In this document: positions 8,272-16,958 of the stretch, in pieces
How positions within the stretch are numbered: position 1 is the first letter of the stretch
Layout: every line of letters starts with the position of its first letter
Assembly: GCF_014656055.1 (NCBI RefSeq)
Contig: NZ_BNBR01000001.1
Span: forward strand, 620,001 to 684,000
DNA from: Streptomyces griseosporeus
Lineage (GTDB): Bacteria; Actinomycetota; Actinomycetes; Streptomycetales; Streptomycetaceae
Direction of reading: 5' to 3'
Length of the DNA stretch: 64,000 bases
Translations under genes and position numbers: made by a program
Notes under the pieces: model-generated
Database searches by the model: none
What the model was told of the DNA's origin: nothing
The model's input: the letters and a program-made list of their open reading frames with translations, nothing else

Positions 8272-9516
8272 GTGCGTGTGGCGATCATGACGGCGGGGTC
8301 GAGGGGGGACGTGGCCCCCTACACGGGGCTGGGGCACGGGCTGGCGCGGGGCGGGCACGAGGTCACCCTGGTCACCCATGAATGTTTCGCGCCGCTGGCG
8401 GCGAGGGCCGGACTGGGCTTCCGGCCGCTGCCCGTCGATCCGCGCGCCGAGCTGGAGTCCGCGCGCGGACGCGGCCTGCACCGCAGTACGACGGGCGTGG
8501 GAAAGCTCGTGCGGGTGATCGCGCTGGCGCGGTCCCTCGCGGGGCGGATGACGGAAGGGCTGCTGGGAGCCGCCAAGGACAGCGACGTACTGCTGCTGGG
8601 CGGGGCCGTCGGGCCGTTGGGGCATGCCATCGCCGAGGGGCTGCGGCTGCCGAGCCTGGGGGTGTATCTGCAACCCCTCGCCCCGACCCGGGAGTTCGCG
8701 CCGCCTGTGCTGGCCACCGGGTCCTGGGGCGGGGCCGCCAACCGCATCGCCGGGTACGGCGTCAATCTCGCCGTCGAGCATGTCTTCGCCGCCACCGTGC
8801 CCGGCGTCCGCGAGCGGCTGGGGCTGCCGGCCCTGGGTTCCGCCGCCGCGCTGCGGGCCCGCGAGCGGCAGGGGTGGCCGGTGCTGCACGGGTTCAGCCC
8901 GCTGGTGGTGCCCCGGCCGCACGACTGGCGGCCGGGACTCGACGTCACCGGGTACTGGTGGCCTTATGAGGGAGAGGCGGAACTGCCCGGTCCTGTGCGG
9001 GAGTTCCTGGAGCGGGGGCCCGCGCCCGTTTTCGTCGGGCTCGGTAGTGCCACCGTGCCCGATCCTCGGCGGCTGAGTGCCGGGATCGTGCGGGCGTTGC
9101 GGCGGGCGGGGCTGCGTGGAGTCGTTCAGCGCGGGTGGGGTGGGCTGGAGGCCGACGGGGACGACATGCTGACCGTCGGGGAGGTGCCGCACTCGCTGCT
9201 CTTTCCGAGGATGGCCGCGGTCGTCCACCACTGTGGTGCCGGGACCACGGCGGCGGGGCTGCGGGCGGGGGTGCCCGCGGTGCCGGTCCCGGTGCAGTTC
9301 GACGAGGCTTTCTGGGCGGCCCGTCTCGTACGGCTGGGCGTCGCCCCGCAGGTGCTTCCGTTGCGCCGGCTCGGCGTCGATGCCCTCGCCGCCGCTCTCG
9401 CCCGCGTCACCGGCGACGCCGGATTCCGTGAGCGCGCCCGTGCTCTGGGCGCCCGTATTCGTGCGGAGGACGGTGTGTCCCCGGTAAGGGAAGCCCTTGG
9501 GCGGGTGGGGAGTTAG
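8272..9516 (+). CDS. UGT-type glycosyltransferase (GT1, sterol/macrolide-like)
   Basis: The GTG at 8272 places the first strand VRVAIMTAGSRGD at the N-terminus, as expected for the GT-B fold; an earlier in-frame start would add 56 low-complexity residues. The 414-residue protein has the N-terminal GSRGDVAPYTGLGHGL acceptor-side motif and a C-terminal nucleotide-sugar site VHHCGAGTTAAGLRAGVP with an FDEAFWA motif. This places it near sterol glucosyltransferases and antibiotic-type GTs. Sugar donor and acceptor are unknown, and no biosynthetic cluster surrounds it. The downstream gene begins 20 bp later but appears to have its own leaderless promoter. Confidence 0.85.
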   Translation: MRVAIMTAGSRGDVAPYTGLGHGLARGGHEVTLVTHECFAPLAARAGLGFRPLPVDPRAELESARGRGLHRSTTGVGKLVRVIALARSLAGRMTEGLLGAAKDSDVLLLGGAVGPLGHAIAEGLRLPSLGVYLQPLAPTREFAPPVLATGSWGGAANRIAGYGVNLAVEHVFAATVPGVRERLGLPALGSAAALRARERQGWPVLHGFSPLVVPRPHDWRPGLDVTGYWWPYEGEAELPGPVREFLERGPAPVFVGLGSATVPDPRRLSAGIVRALRRAGLRGVVQRGWGGLEADGDDMLTVGEVPHSLLFPRMAAVVHHCGAGTTAAGLRAGVPAVPVPVQFDEAFWAARLVRLGVAPQVLPLRRLGVDALAAALARVTGDAGFRERARALGARIRAEDGVSPVREALGRVGS

Positions 9517-9523
9517 GCACCTG

Positions 9524-9529
9524 TAGCGT
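9524..9529 (+). promoter_or_regulatory. -10-like hexamer TAGCGT for a leaderless start
   Basis: TAGCGT ends seven bases before the GTG at 9537. There is no ribosome-binding site, and the box is identical to the one before the gene at 3251. Confidence 0.4.
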
Positions 9530-9536
9530 CTGGGGC

Positions 9537-11228
9537 GTGACACGCGATCAGGTGAACGGTTCCGATCCCGAGCTGCCCATGCTCAGCCCCGCGGAGGGGG
9601 ATCTGCTGCGGCGGCTCGTGGCGCCCTACCTCCAGGACGGGCATCAGTACTCCCTGCACAATCTGGCGCACCTGTGCCGGCAGGTGCCGCAGGAGCGGTG
9701 GCCCGAAGTGGTCGGGGAGCACTTCGCTCGGCTGCGGGAGGCCAGTCAGGGCGGGGAGAGTGCCGAGGAGTTGCTGCGGGGGGTGCACGCCCGGCTGCTC
9801 GCCGAGGAGTCGGTATCGCCTCAGCTCGCGGGAGCGATGCGGTACGCGCGGCGGGTGGCCGACGGGCTCGTCCTCGCCTATGCCCTCGACGGGGACACCA
9901 GCGTGCGCATCCTCACCGACCAGGACGTCGAGCGGGTGGGCGCGGAGGAGCTGGACCAGGCCGCCCGGGCCAATCTGATGCGGGTGGCGGTGCGGCACGA
10001 GGAGATCCCCGTCGAGGGGGGTGCCGTCCTGCACTCGCTGTACGGCGACTCTCCGTTCGTCGCGAGTCAGGCGCTGTTCCTCGCGCAGGCGGCGCGGCAG
10101 GCCACCGGTGAGCCGCTGCCGGACGGCGGGGCCCTCGTGGTCGTGCCGACGCGGCACAACCTGGTGTTCCATCCGGTCGGCGACGGGTCCGTGGTCGATG
10201 CCGTCAACAGCCTTGCCGCTTATGCGCTGGGCGCCTACCAGGACGGGGCGGGCGCCTTGTCGCCGCGGCTCTACTGGTGGCATCACGGGCGGCTCACCTC
10301 GCTCACCGTCATCGACGACGCCACCCGGTCCTTCTCCGTGCAGCCGCCCCCCGAGCTGCTCCGGCGGATGAAGAGCCTGGTCCGGCTCGCCCCCGCCGGG
10401 CGCATCCTCACCCGGGACACCGCCGCCGCCCCGGACCTCGCCGCGCTCGGGCAGCGTCTGCGGGAGGGGCTGGCGCGGCTCGCCGGGGATCCCTCGGGGC
10501 TGGCCGACGTCTTCGCCGGTGCCGTCACGCTCGCCCACGCCCGCTGCGCCGACGACCCGCGCGCCGCGCACGTGGACACCTGGGACCCCTGGGCGCTCGC
10601 CGTGCAGCTGGGCACTCTGCTGTTCGCCGGCGGGCAGCCGCAGAAGTGCGTCATGGGGGAAGACCTGGCGGTGGAGGTGACCGGGGAGGGCGCCGTGCCG
10701 CCCGCGGACGTGCGGGGCTGGCTCGACGCCGTGTACGTGGCGATCGTGTGCCGGGAGTGGGAGCGGGTCGAGCGGCTGTGCGGGGTGCCGATGGAACGGC
10801 TGCGGGAGGACGACTCGGTCGACTCCTACCTGCTGCACTGGGCGGAGACCCTGCGGGCCTACTTCACCCGGCAGCCCATGGACGACATCGTGCAGAAGCT
10901 GCTCGCCACCATGGAGGCGTCCATGCCGGACGCCCTGACCCATGGGCCGGACGACTTCGTGAACCGGATCGAGTACCAGCCGGTCGCCCTCTTCCACCGC
11001 ATTCTCGCCGGTGACCACGACGCCTTCGCCAAGGCGCTGTCCGGCACCCTGGACGAGCACCGCGTCTACTGGGGCGACGCGCCGGCGCCGCGCGCCCGGG
11101 TGGCGCTCGGCCCGCTGGCCATGGCGGTCCTCGCCCGGGGGTACGAGTTCCCGGTCGCGGACGAGCTGCCGTATCTGCCGAAGTACCTGCTGGACGGCGG
11201 GCGGATCGAGGTCATTCCACGGCCCTGA
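9537..11228 (+). CDS. YtpQ/DUF1444-like domain fused to an Imm49 immunity domain
   Basis: The 563-residue protein has two parts. Residues about 20-285 resemble DUF1444/YtpQ proteins (YARRVADGLVLAYALDGD, then VVVPTRHNLVFHPVGD). Residues about 325-560 match the Imm49 family well: LAHARCADDP, WALAVQLGTLLFAGG, WLDAVYVAIVCREWERVERLC, LHWAETLRAYF, EASMPD, LFHRILAGDHDAF, ALGPLAMAVLA and YLPKYLL. Imm49 proteins neutralise polymorphic toxins, but no toxin gene is adjacent. The fusion suggests a housekeeping or orphan role. Domain calls rest on pattern memory: good for Imm49, moderate for DUF1444. The 3' end overlaps the convergent TetR gene by 17 bp. Confidence 0.75.
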   Translation: MTRDQVNGSDPELPMLSPAEGDLLRRLVAPYLQDGHQYSLHNLAHLCRQVPQERWPEVVGEHFARLREASQGGESAEELLRGVHARLLAEESVSPQLAGAMRYARRVADGLVLAYALDGDTSVRILTDQDVERVGAEELDQAARANLMRVAVRHEEIPVEGGAVLHSLYGDSPFVASQALFLAQAARQATGEPLPDGGALVVVPTRHNLVFHPVGDGSVVDAVNSLAAYALGAYQDGAGALSPRLYWWHHGRLTSLTVIDDATRSFSVQPPPELLRRMKSLVRLAPAGRILTRDTAAAPDLAALGQRLREGLARLAGDPSGLADVFAGAVTLAHARCADDPRAAHVDTWDPWALAVQLGTLLFAGGQPQKCVMGEDLAVEVTGEGAVPPADVRGWLDAVYVAIVCREWERVERLCGVPMERLREDDSVDSYLLHWAETLRAYFTRQPMDDIVQKLLATMEASMPDALTHGPDDFVNRIEYQPVALFHRILAGDHDAFAKALSGTLDEHRVYWGDAPAPRARVALGPLAMAVLARGYEFPVADELPYLPKYLLDGGRIEVIPRP

Positions 11229-11889
11229 CGCGGGCGGTCAGGGGCCGGCCCGGGGTGCGGAGGATGCCGAGGAGCTGGCGGACCAGTTCGTCGACGACCT
11301 CGTCGAGCGTCGCGTCGACCCAGCCGGCGCTCCAGTCGTGCAGCAGGCCGTTGACGCTGCCGATGAACGCCGTCGCCGCAAGGCGGTAGTCGCGGTCCGC
11401 GGCCTCCCCGCGGGCCGCGGCCGCCCGGGCCTCGGCACAGATGAGGTCGACCCAGCGGGCGCGGCGGGCCAGGCGCTGCTCCTCCAGGCGGGCGCTGACG
11501 CCGACGATCTCCACGAAGGTGATGCGGATGCGGCGCGGGTCGGCGGTGACGCTGTCGGCGTAGGCGCGGAAGAACGCCGTGACGCGCTCGGTGAGGGGCA
11601 GGTCGCGGGCGGCTTCGAACGCCGCGAGGACCGCCTGTTCGGAGCTGTCGTTGACCTGGAGGTGGAGGGCGGCGAGGACGTCCTCCAGGGTGCGGAACTC
11701 CTCGTAGAACTGGCGGGTCGACAGGCCCGCGGCCTCACTCAGCGCGGCGATCGTGGTCGCGCGGTAGCCGGGTGCGGCGCCGAACAGCTGCAGCGCGGCG
11801 GCGAGGAAGCGGTCGCGCCGTTCCGCCTTGCGTTCCTCGGCGGATCTGCCGCCGTAGCGGCCGGTCGGTGCCCTGAGCCTGCCCGTCAT
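11212..11889 (-). CDS. TetR family transcriptional regulator
   Basis: The 225-residue protein has an N-terminal helix-turn-helix at about residues 28-72, including YRATTIAALSEAAGLSTRQFYEEF, the classical TetR recognition region. The ligand-binding domain that follows has no recognised signature. The basic N-terminal tail precedes the HTH. It is divergent from the secreted beta-propeller gene at 12066, and the 176-bp intergenic region holds a palindrome that is a plausible operator. It probably represses itself and perhaps the propeller gene. The ligand is unknown. Confidence 0.85.
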   Translation of the reverse strand: MTGRLRAPTGRYGGRSAEERKAERRDRFLAAALQLFGAAPGYRATTIAALSEAAGLSTRQFYEEFRTLEDVLAALHLQVNDSSEQAVLAAFEAARDLPLTERVTAFFRAYADSVTADPRRIRITFVEIVGVSARLEEQRLARRARWVDLICAEARAAAARGEAADRDYRLAATAFIGSVNGLLHDWSAGWVDATLDEVVDELVRQLLGILRTPGRPLTARVRAVE

Positions 11890-11969
11890 GTCCGTCTCAC
11901 CCCCGCTCGCGGTCCGGGACGGCTTCGATTTTGTCGTGTACGCGGTCTTGTCGAGTAGGCCGCCCCCTC

Positions 11970-11985
11970 CTTACTTTTCAGTAAG
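11970..11985. promoter_or_regulatory. Candidate TetR operator
   Basis: CTTAC (11970-11974) and GTAAG (11981-11985) form an inverted repeat around TTTTCA, within an AT-rich patch between the divergent regulator and beta-propeller genes. The size and symmetry suit a TetR dimer. The assignment to the adjacent regulator is inferred from position. Confidence 0.45.
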
Positions 11986-12065
11986 TTCACTGTGAAAGCG
12001 CGCGTGTTCAGATTCCGCGCGTCCGCCCGCACGCACGCTCCCCTACCGCTGAGGAGAGAGCCGTC

Positions 12066-13313
12066 ATGCCTGCATCCAGAACCAGGCACCTTTGCTCCGT
12101 GGCCGCCGCCCTCGTCCTGACCGTCACCACCCCGGCCGCCGCCGCGAGCGCGGCGCCCTCGACCGCCGGCCTGCGCGAGGTGCTGTTCGTCGGCAACAAC
12201 TGGGACGGCACCGCCGACGTCATCAAGTCCTCCGGCGACTACGCGAGGATCGGCCGGATCGATGTCGTGCCGGACAAGGCCGAACGGATGGCGGAGATCA
12301 ACGCCGATCCCATCAAGTGGATCTACTTCATGGCCATCCGCAACAGCGTCGGCGAGGGACACGACCAGTTCGTCGACGACATGTACTCCACCCCGGACGG
12401 CTCCTCGGTCGTCGTCTCCCGGCCGAGCTTCGCGGACGTCGTGTCCATCGATCTCGCCACCGGCCGGGTCAACTGGCGGTTCAAGGTGGCCGGTTACCGC
12501 GCCGACCACATGGCGGTCTCCCCCGACGGCACCCGGGTCGCGGTGTCCGCGTCGACCGCCGACACCGTGCACGTGCTGGACATCGTCAGCGGCAAGGAGG
12601 TGGGGCGGTTCGCCACCGGTGACAAGCCGCACGAGAACATCTTCACCAGGGACGGCAGGTACCTGTACAACATGTCGATCGGTGACGTGAACACCGCCAC
12701 CGACGCCCCGTGGCTGGACTGGACGAAGGGCGACCGGCGCATCACCGTCGTCGACGCCACCACGTTCCAGCAGGTGAAGGTCATCGACATGCGGCAGCGG
12801 CTGGACGCGATCGGGCTGAAGGACTACTCGGACGCGGTGCGGCCCGCGGTGTTCTCACCGGACGAGTCGAAGCTGTACTTCCAGGTGTCGTTCTTCAACG
12901 GCTTCTTCGAGTACGACCTCGCCACCGACCGGATCACCCGGACCAAGACGCTGCCGAAGAACCCCGCGACCAGCGACGACCGCACCACGTTCGTCAACGA
13001 CTCCCGCCACCACGGCCTGTCGATGCGGCCGGACGGCAGCAAGCTGTGCGTCGCGGGCACCATGGACGACTACGCCACGGTCGTCGACCGCGCCACCCTC
13101 CAGGAGGGACCGCTCGTCGGCGCGTCCAAGCCGTACTGGGCCACGGTGAGCGGCGACGGCAAGGACTGCGTGATCTCCGAGAGCGGCGCCGACCAGGTCA
13201 CGGCGATCGACTTCGCCACCGGGCAGAAGCGGCTGTCGGTGCCTGTGGGCGACCATCCGCAGCGGGTCCGGCTGGGCCATGTGGCCGACGGCTGGACGGG
13301 TCCCGTGGCCTGA
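12066..13313 (+). CDS. Secreted YncE-like beta-propeller protein
   Basis: The 415-residue precursor has a Sec signal peptide (cleavage near ASAAPS, residue 30). WD-like/YncE blades follow, each with SPDG or similar turns: MYSTPDGSSVVVSRPS, MAVSPDGTRVAVSAS, IFTRDGRYLYN, AVFSPDESKLYF, LSMRPDGSKLCV. Such propellers bind ligands or partners in the envelope, and no enzymatic residues are evident. GAGGAGAG lies eight bases before the ATG. The gene faces the TetR gene across a candidate operator, so regulation by that repressor is plausible. Confidence 0.8.
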   Translation: MPASRTRHLCSVAAALVLTVTTPAAAASAAPSTAGLREVLFVGNNWDGTADVIKSSGDYARIGRIDVVPDKAERMAEINADPIKWIYFMAIRNSVGEGHDQFVDDMYSTPDGSSVVVSRPSFADVVSIDLATGRVNWRFKVAGYRADHMAVSPDGTRVAVSASTADTVHVLDIVSGKEVGRFATGDKPHENIFTRDGRYLYNMSIGDVNTATDAPWLDWTKGDRRITVVDATTFQQVKVIDMRQRLDAIGLKDYSDAVRPAVFSPDESKLYFQVSFFNGFFEYDLATDRITRTKTLPKNPATSDDRTTFVNDSRHHGLSMRPDGSKLCVAGTMDDYATVVDRATLQEGPLVGASKPYWATVSGDGKDCVISESGADQVTAIDFATGQKRLSVPVGDHPQRVRLGHVADGWTGPVA

Positions 13314-13373
13314 CCCGGGGATTCCCACCCGCACCGGCGCGGGTACCCGGCGGGGTGACGAGAGGAGCGCGGT

Positions 13374-14498
13374 ATGCGTGAGATTCTCCCGGTGCTCCGC
13401 GAGTGGTACGCCGCAGGGGTGCCGTTCGGGCTGGCCACGGTCGTCGCGCGCAGCCGCAGCGCCCCTCGGGACCCCGGCGCCGCGCTGGCCGTCGGGCCGG
13501 ACGACGAGGTCGTGGGCAGCGTGTCCGGGGGCTGTGTGGAGGGCGCGGTGTTCGAGCTGGCCCGGGAGGTGATGGCGGGCGGCGAGGCCCGGCTGGCGAC
13601 GTACGGCTACAGCGACGACGACGCGTTCGCGGTGGGCCTGACCTGCGGCGGCGAGATCACGGTGCTGGTGCGGCCGGTGACGCCCGGGACGGACGCGGCG
13701 TTCGGCGCGGTCGCGGAGTCGGTCGCCGCGGACGATCCGGTCACGGTGGCCACGGTGACCGACGGCCCGGCGCCGCGCGGGGCGACGCTCGCCGTCTGGC
13801 CCGACCGGGTGCGCGGCACGCTGGGCGCCGAGGGGCTGGACGCGGCCGTGACCGCCGACGCGCGCGGTGAGCTGGCCCTCGGTGTCACGGAGCTGCGGCA
13901 CTACGGGCCGCACGGCCAGCGGCGCGAGGACGCGGTGTCGGTGTTCCTGCACTCCTTCGCGCCGCCGCCGCGGATGCTGGTGTTCGGCGCGATCGACTAC
14001 GCGGCGGCCGTCGCGCGGATCGGTGACTTCCTCGGCTACCGGGTCACCGTGTGCGACGCCCGCCCGGTCTTCGCCACGCCGAAGCGGTTCCCGCCGGGGG
14101 TGGAGGTGGTCGTGGAGTGGCCGCACCGCTATCTGCGGGCCACGGGCACCGACGCGCGCACGGTGGTCTGCGTCCTCACCCATGATCCGAAGTTCGACGT
14201 GCCGCTGCTCGCGGAGGCGCTGCGCCGGCCGGCCGCGTACATCGGGGCGATGGGCAGCCGCCGTACGCACGAGGAGCGCACCAGGCGGCTGGTCGCGGAC
14301 GGGCTGACGGCCGCGGAGCTGGGCCGGCTGCGCTCGCCGGTGGGGCTGGACCTGGGCGCCCGGACGCCCGAGGAGGTCGCGGTGTCGGTCGCCGCGGAGA
14401 TCGTCGCCCTGCGCTGGGGCGGCTCGGGCGCCCCGCTGACGGCGACGGCCGGGGCGATCCATCCGGGGCCCGACGGGCGTGCGAAATCGGAGGTGTGA
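13374..14498 (+). CDS. XdhC/CoxI family molybdoenzyme maturation factor
   Basis: The 374-residue protein contains the XdhC_CoxI domain (residues 1-100) with its SGGCVEG motif and the C-terminal XdhC Rossmann domain (MLVFGAIDYAAAVARIGDFLGY, later YIGAMGSRRTHEER). Proteins of this family bind and sulfurate molybdenum cofactor for xanthine dehydrogenase or CO dehydrogenase. No molybdoenzyme subunit gene is beside it, so its client is elsewhere. A GAGGAG site precedes the ATG. A bidirectional hairpin follows the stop codon. Confidence 0.85.
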   Translation: MREILPVLREWYAAGVPFGLATVVARSRSAPRDPGAALAVGPDDEVVGSVSGGCVEGAVFELAREVMAGGEARLATYGYSDDDAFAVGLTCGGEITVLVRPVTPGTDAAFGAVAESVAADDPVTVATVTDGPAPRGATLAVWPDRVRGTLGAEGLDAAVTADARGELALGVTELRHYGPHGQRREDAVSVFLHSFAPPPRMLVFGAIDYAAAVARIGDFLGYRVTVCDARPVFATPKRFPPGVEVVVEWPHRYLRATGTDARTVVCVLTHDPKFDVPLLAEALRRPAAYIGAMGSRRTHEERTRRLVADGLTAAELGRLRSPVGLDLGARTPEEVAVSVAAEIVALRWGGSGAPLTATAGAIHPGPDGRAKSEV

Positions 14499-14603
14499 AG
14501 CGGGCGCGGTGGGGTAGTCGCCGCTCAACGGATGAGGCATGCATGCACTCAGCACCCCTTCGACCTGGGGAAGGAGGTCCGTGACAGCGCGCACTCGCAG
14601 CGC

Positions 14604-14637
14604 CCGGGCCGCTTCGCCGAGCGATGAAGCGGCCCGG
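14604..14637. terminator. Bidirectional intrinsic terminator
   Basis: CCGGGCCGCTTC (14604-14615) pairs perfectly with GAAGCGGCCCGG (14626-14637) around a ten-base loop, followed by CCTTTG. It lies between convergent genes ending at 14498 and 14664 and can serve both. A start-like GTG with GGAGG at 14570-14583 opens a frame through the hairpin, but that frame runs antisense into the neighbouring gene. Confidence 0.75.
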
Positions 14638-14663
14638 CCTTTGCGCTGTCTCCCTCCTCTGGT

Positions 14664-15164
14664 TCAGCGCGGCGGCAGCCGGTGCAGTTCCACGTCGGTG
14701 AGCCGGCCGTCGGCGACCGTGGCCGTCATGTAGGTGCAGTACGGCTGGCGGCGCCGGTCCGTCGGAGAGCCGGGGTTCAGCAGCCGCAGGCCGCCGGGTG
14801 CGGTGGTGTCCCACGGGATGTGGCTGTGCCCGAAGACCAGCACGTCCAGGTCGGGGAAGCGGGCGGCGCAGCGGGCCTCGCGCCCCTGGGCGGGGCCGGT
14901 CTCGTGCACGGCGCCGAAGCGCAGGCCGCCCAGGTCGGCGTACGCCACCTCGGGGAGCCGGGCGCGCAGCTCCGGGCCGTCGTTGTTGCCGTACACCCCG
15001 ATGAGCCGTCGGCTGTGCTCCTCGAACAGGTCGAGGGTGGCGGTGTCGACCCAGTCCCCCGCGTGGAAGACGACGTCGGCGCGCGGCAGTTCCGCCAGCA
15101 GCGGGGCGGGGAGTTGCCGGGCGCGCTTGGGGAGGTGGGTGTCGGTGGTCAGAAGCAGGCGCAC
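14664..15164 (-). CDS. YfcE-type metallophosphoesterase
   Basis: The 166-residue protein has the calcineurin-like metal motifs in order: TDTHLP (DxH), HAGDW (GD), GNNDGPE (GNxD) and a C-terminal VFGHSHIPW (GHxH), then LLNPGS. Lone domains of this size are phosphodiesterases active on small model esters, with unknown natural substrate. It is a cytoplasmic enzyme. It starts 30 bp from the stop of the RmlB-like gene on the same strand, so the two may be cotranscribed. Family call is secure. Confidence 0.85.
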   Translation of the reverse strand: MRLLLTTDTHLPKRARQLPAPLLAELPRADVVFHAGDWVDTATLDLFEEHSRRLIGVYGNNDGPELRARLPEVAYADLGGLRFGAVHETGPAQGREARCAARFPDLDVLVFGHSHIPWDTTAPGGLRLLNPGSPTDRRRQPYCTYMTATVADGRLTDVELHRLPPR

Positions 15165-15194
15165 AGGCCCAGCGTAGGTCGCGCGGTGGCGGGC

Positions 15195-16157
15195 TCAGCC
15201 GAGGCGTGCCTTCAGCGGCTCCCACCAGTCGCGGTGCTCCCGGTACCAGGCGACGGTCTCGGCGAGGCCGGAGGCGAGGTCCCGGCGCGGCCGGTAGCCC
15301 AGCTCGCGGCGGGCCTTGCTCCAGTCGACGGAGTACCGCAGGTCGTGGGCCTTGCGGTCGGTGACGTGCTCCACCATGTCCCAGCCGCAGCCGAGCGCGT
15401 CGAGCAGCAGCGAGGTCAGTTCCCGGTTGCTCAGCTCGGTGCCGCCGCCGAGGTTGTAGATCTCGCCGGGGCGGCCCTGGGTGCGGACCAGCTCGACGCC
15501 GTGGCAGTGGTCGTCGACGTGCAGCCAGTCGCGGACGTTGCGGCCGTCGCCGTAGAGCGGCACGGGGCGGCCCTCCAGGAGGTGGGTGACGAACAGCGGC
15601 ACGACCTTCTCGGGGAACTGGCGCGGCCCGTAGTTGTTGGAGCAGCGGGTGACGCGCACGTCCAGGCCGTGGGTGCGGTGGCAGGCCAGCGCCAGCAGGT
15701 CGGAGGAGGCCTTGGAGGCGGCGTACGGAGAGGTGGGCCGCAGGGGCGCCTCCTCGGTGCACGAACCGGAGGGTACGGAGCCGTAGACCTCGTCGGTGGA
15801 GACGTGCACGAAGGGTCCCGTGCCGTGCCGCAGCGCCGCGTCCAGCAGGGTCTGGGTGCCCAGCACGTTGGTGCGGACGAAGTCGCCGGCGCCCTCGATG
15901 GAGCGGTCGACGTGGGACTCGGCGGCGAAGTGCACGACCTGGTCCGCCTCGGCCATCAGCCGGTCCACCAGGCCGGCGTCGCAGATGTCGCCCCGGACGA
16001 ACCGCAGCCGCGGGTGGTCCTGCGGGAGGTTGTCCGGGGTGCCCGCGTAGGTGAGCTTGTCCAGCACCGTGATGTGCGGGGGCTCGGGGCGGGCGAGGAG
16101 GGTGCGGACGTAGGCCGAGCCGATGAATCCGGCGGCTCCGGTGACGAGCAGGTTCAT
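15195..16157 (-). CDS. dTDP-glucose 4,6-dehydratase-like NAD-dependent epimerase/dehydratase
   Basis: The 320-residue extended SDR has the NAD loop TGAAGFIGSAYV at the N-terminus, the dehydratase-specific STDEVYG motif near residue 116 and the catalytic SPYAASKASSD (YxxxK) near 144. RmlB-type enzymes convert dTDP-glucose to the 4-keto-6-deoxy sugar used for rhamnose and other deoxysugars. The other dTDP-sugar genes (rmlA, C, D) are not here, so the pathway partner lies elsewhere. Start and length fit the family. The exact substrate nucleotide is inferred. Confidence 0.85.
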   Translation of the reverse strand: MNLLVTGAAGFIGSAYVRTLLARPEPPHITVLDKLTYAGTPDNLPQDHPRLRFVRGDICDAGLVDRLMAEADQVVHFAAESHVDRSIEGAGDFVRTNVLGTQTLLDAALRHGTGPFVHVSTDEVYGSVPSGSCTEEAPLRPTSPYAASKASSDLLALACHRTHGLDVRVTRCSNNYGPRQFPEKVVPLFVTHLLEGRPVPLYGDGRNVRDWLHVDDHCHGVELVRTQGRPGEIYNLGGGTELSNRELTSLLLDALGCGWDMVEHVTDRKAHDLRYSVDWSKARRELGYRPRRDLASGLAETVAWYREHRDWWEPLKARLG

Positions 16158-16207
16158 GATGATCAGAGCCTACGTCGGCACCCCCGCCGGACGGCCGAGG
16201 CGGTGGG

Positions 16208-16387
16208 TCAGTCCTCGCCCCGCACGATGTGGGCGTCACCGCCGCTCTGGAGCGCGGGCGGCCCGCCGGGCTCCTCCACCGCGGGCATCCAGGTGCGCAG
16301 CGCGTGCTCGCGGCGCAGCCTGCGGGCCCTGGCCCAGCCTGTCTCGGGCCGGCGTATCGGGGACTTCTCCTTGGCCTGCGGGGTCAC
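16208..16387 (-). CDS. Small basic protein of unknown function
   Basis: A GTG at 16387 opens a 59-residue frame that begins MTPQAKEKSPIRRPETG, continues with a strongly basic region (ARRLRREHALR) and ends in an acidic tail. GGAAG lies about nine bases upstream. Third-position GC is high in this frame, supporting translation. It lies upstream of the RmlB-like gene on the same strand. I know no function; small conserved streptomycete proteins of this type exist. Confidence 0.5.
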   Translation of the reverse strand: MTPQAKEKSPIRRPETGWARARRLRREHALRTWMPAVEEPGGPPALQSGGDAHIVRGED

Positions 16388-16467
16388 GGCGGATCATCTT
16401 CCTTCTTGCATCGTGCTTGTCCGCCGAGTCCCCGCGGCCTTCCGGCCCAAACCGGGCCCGGCGGGTC

Positions 16468-16830
16468 TCAGGCGCCCCCGGAGCCACCGCTGCCGAAGGA
16501 GCCGCTGGAGCCTTCGCTCCACCGGCCGCGCTCCTGGTCCCCGCTGGGTGCGCCGCCGGTGGGGCGCAGTTCGTGCGGGGTGAGCCGTTCGCCGTCGGTG
16601 CGGGGCATCTCGTGCGGGGCGCGCATCTCATGACTCTCGCGGACCGGGCCGGAGTCGGGCAGGCGCGGCTGCTCCTCGGGCCGGGGCGGGCGGTGTTCAC
16701 GCCGCCGTACGCCGATGCCGAGCCGGACGGCCCAGATCAGACCGGCGGTGATGAGGACTCCGGCGACGAGGACGGCGACGACGCCGAACGCCGTGCCGGC
16801 GGAAGCGGCGAGGTACAGGGTGCTGTTCAT
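16468..16830 (-). CDS. DUF6479-like small membrane protein
   Basis: The ATG at 16830 gives 120 residues. An N-terminal transmembrane helix (about residues 8-38, GVVAVLVAGVLITAGLIWAVRLGIGV) is followed by a basic stop-transfer RRREHRPPRPEEQP and a polar, proline- and glycine-rich cytoplasmic tail with repeated HEM/HEL blocks. This matches the streptomycete DUF6479 pattern as I recall it. The tail ends in SGSFGSGGSGGA. It is divergent from ctaD, with 128 bp between the starts, but any functional link is unproven. Confidence 0.65.
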   Translation of the reverse strand: MNSTLYLAASAGTAFGVVAVLVAGVLITAGLIWAVRLGIGVRRREHRPPRPEEQPRLPDSGPVRESHEMRAPHEMPRTDGERLTPHELRPTGGAPSGDQERGRWSEGSSGSFGSGGSGGA

Positions 16831-16958
16831 GGAGTGCGAGTACCCGGGCGGCGGCCGCGGATACGCCGTGGGACGCACCCGGGCCGCGGCGCCCTGCGTG
16901 GCGCGGGCACCGGCCGGGCCCGCGGCGGTAGCGTCGCCGCGGTCCGGGGAGGAGGACG

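Noticed and set aside
12066-14498. A beta-propeller/XdhC dehydrogenase operon
   Set aside because: The genes are 60 bp apart with a fresh ribosome-binding site, but one is secreted and the other is a cytoplasmic maturation factor without any partner oxidoreductase; a functional link is unsupported.
14539-14733. A small plus-strand frame with GGAGG upstream (GTG 14581)
   Set aside because: It runs through a strong terminator stem and antisense into the 3' end of the phosphoesterase. Composition gives no support. It could be a leader peptide but I cannot substantiate it.
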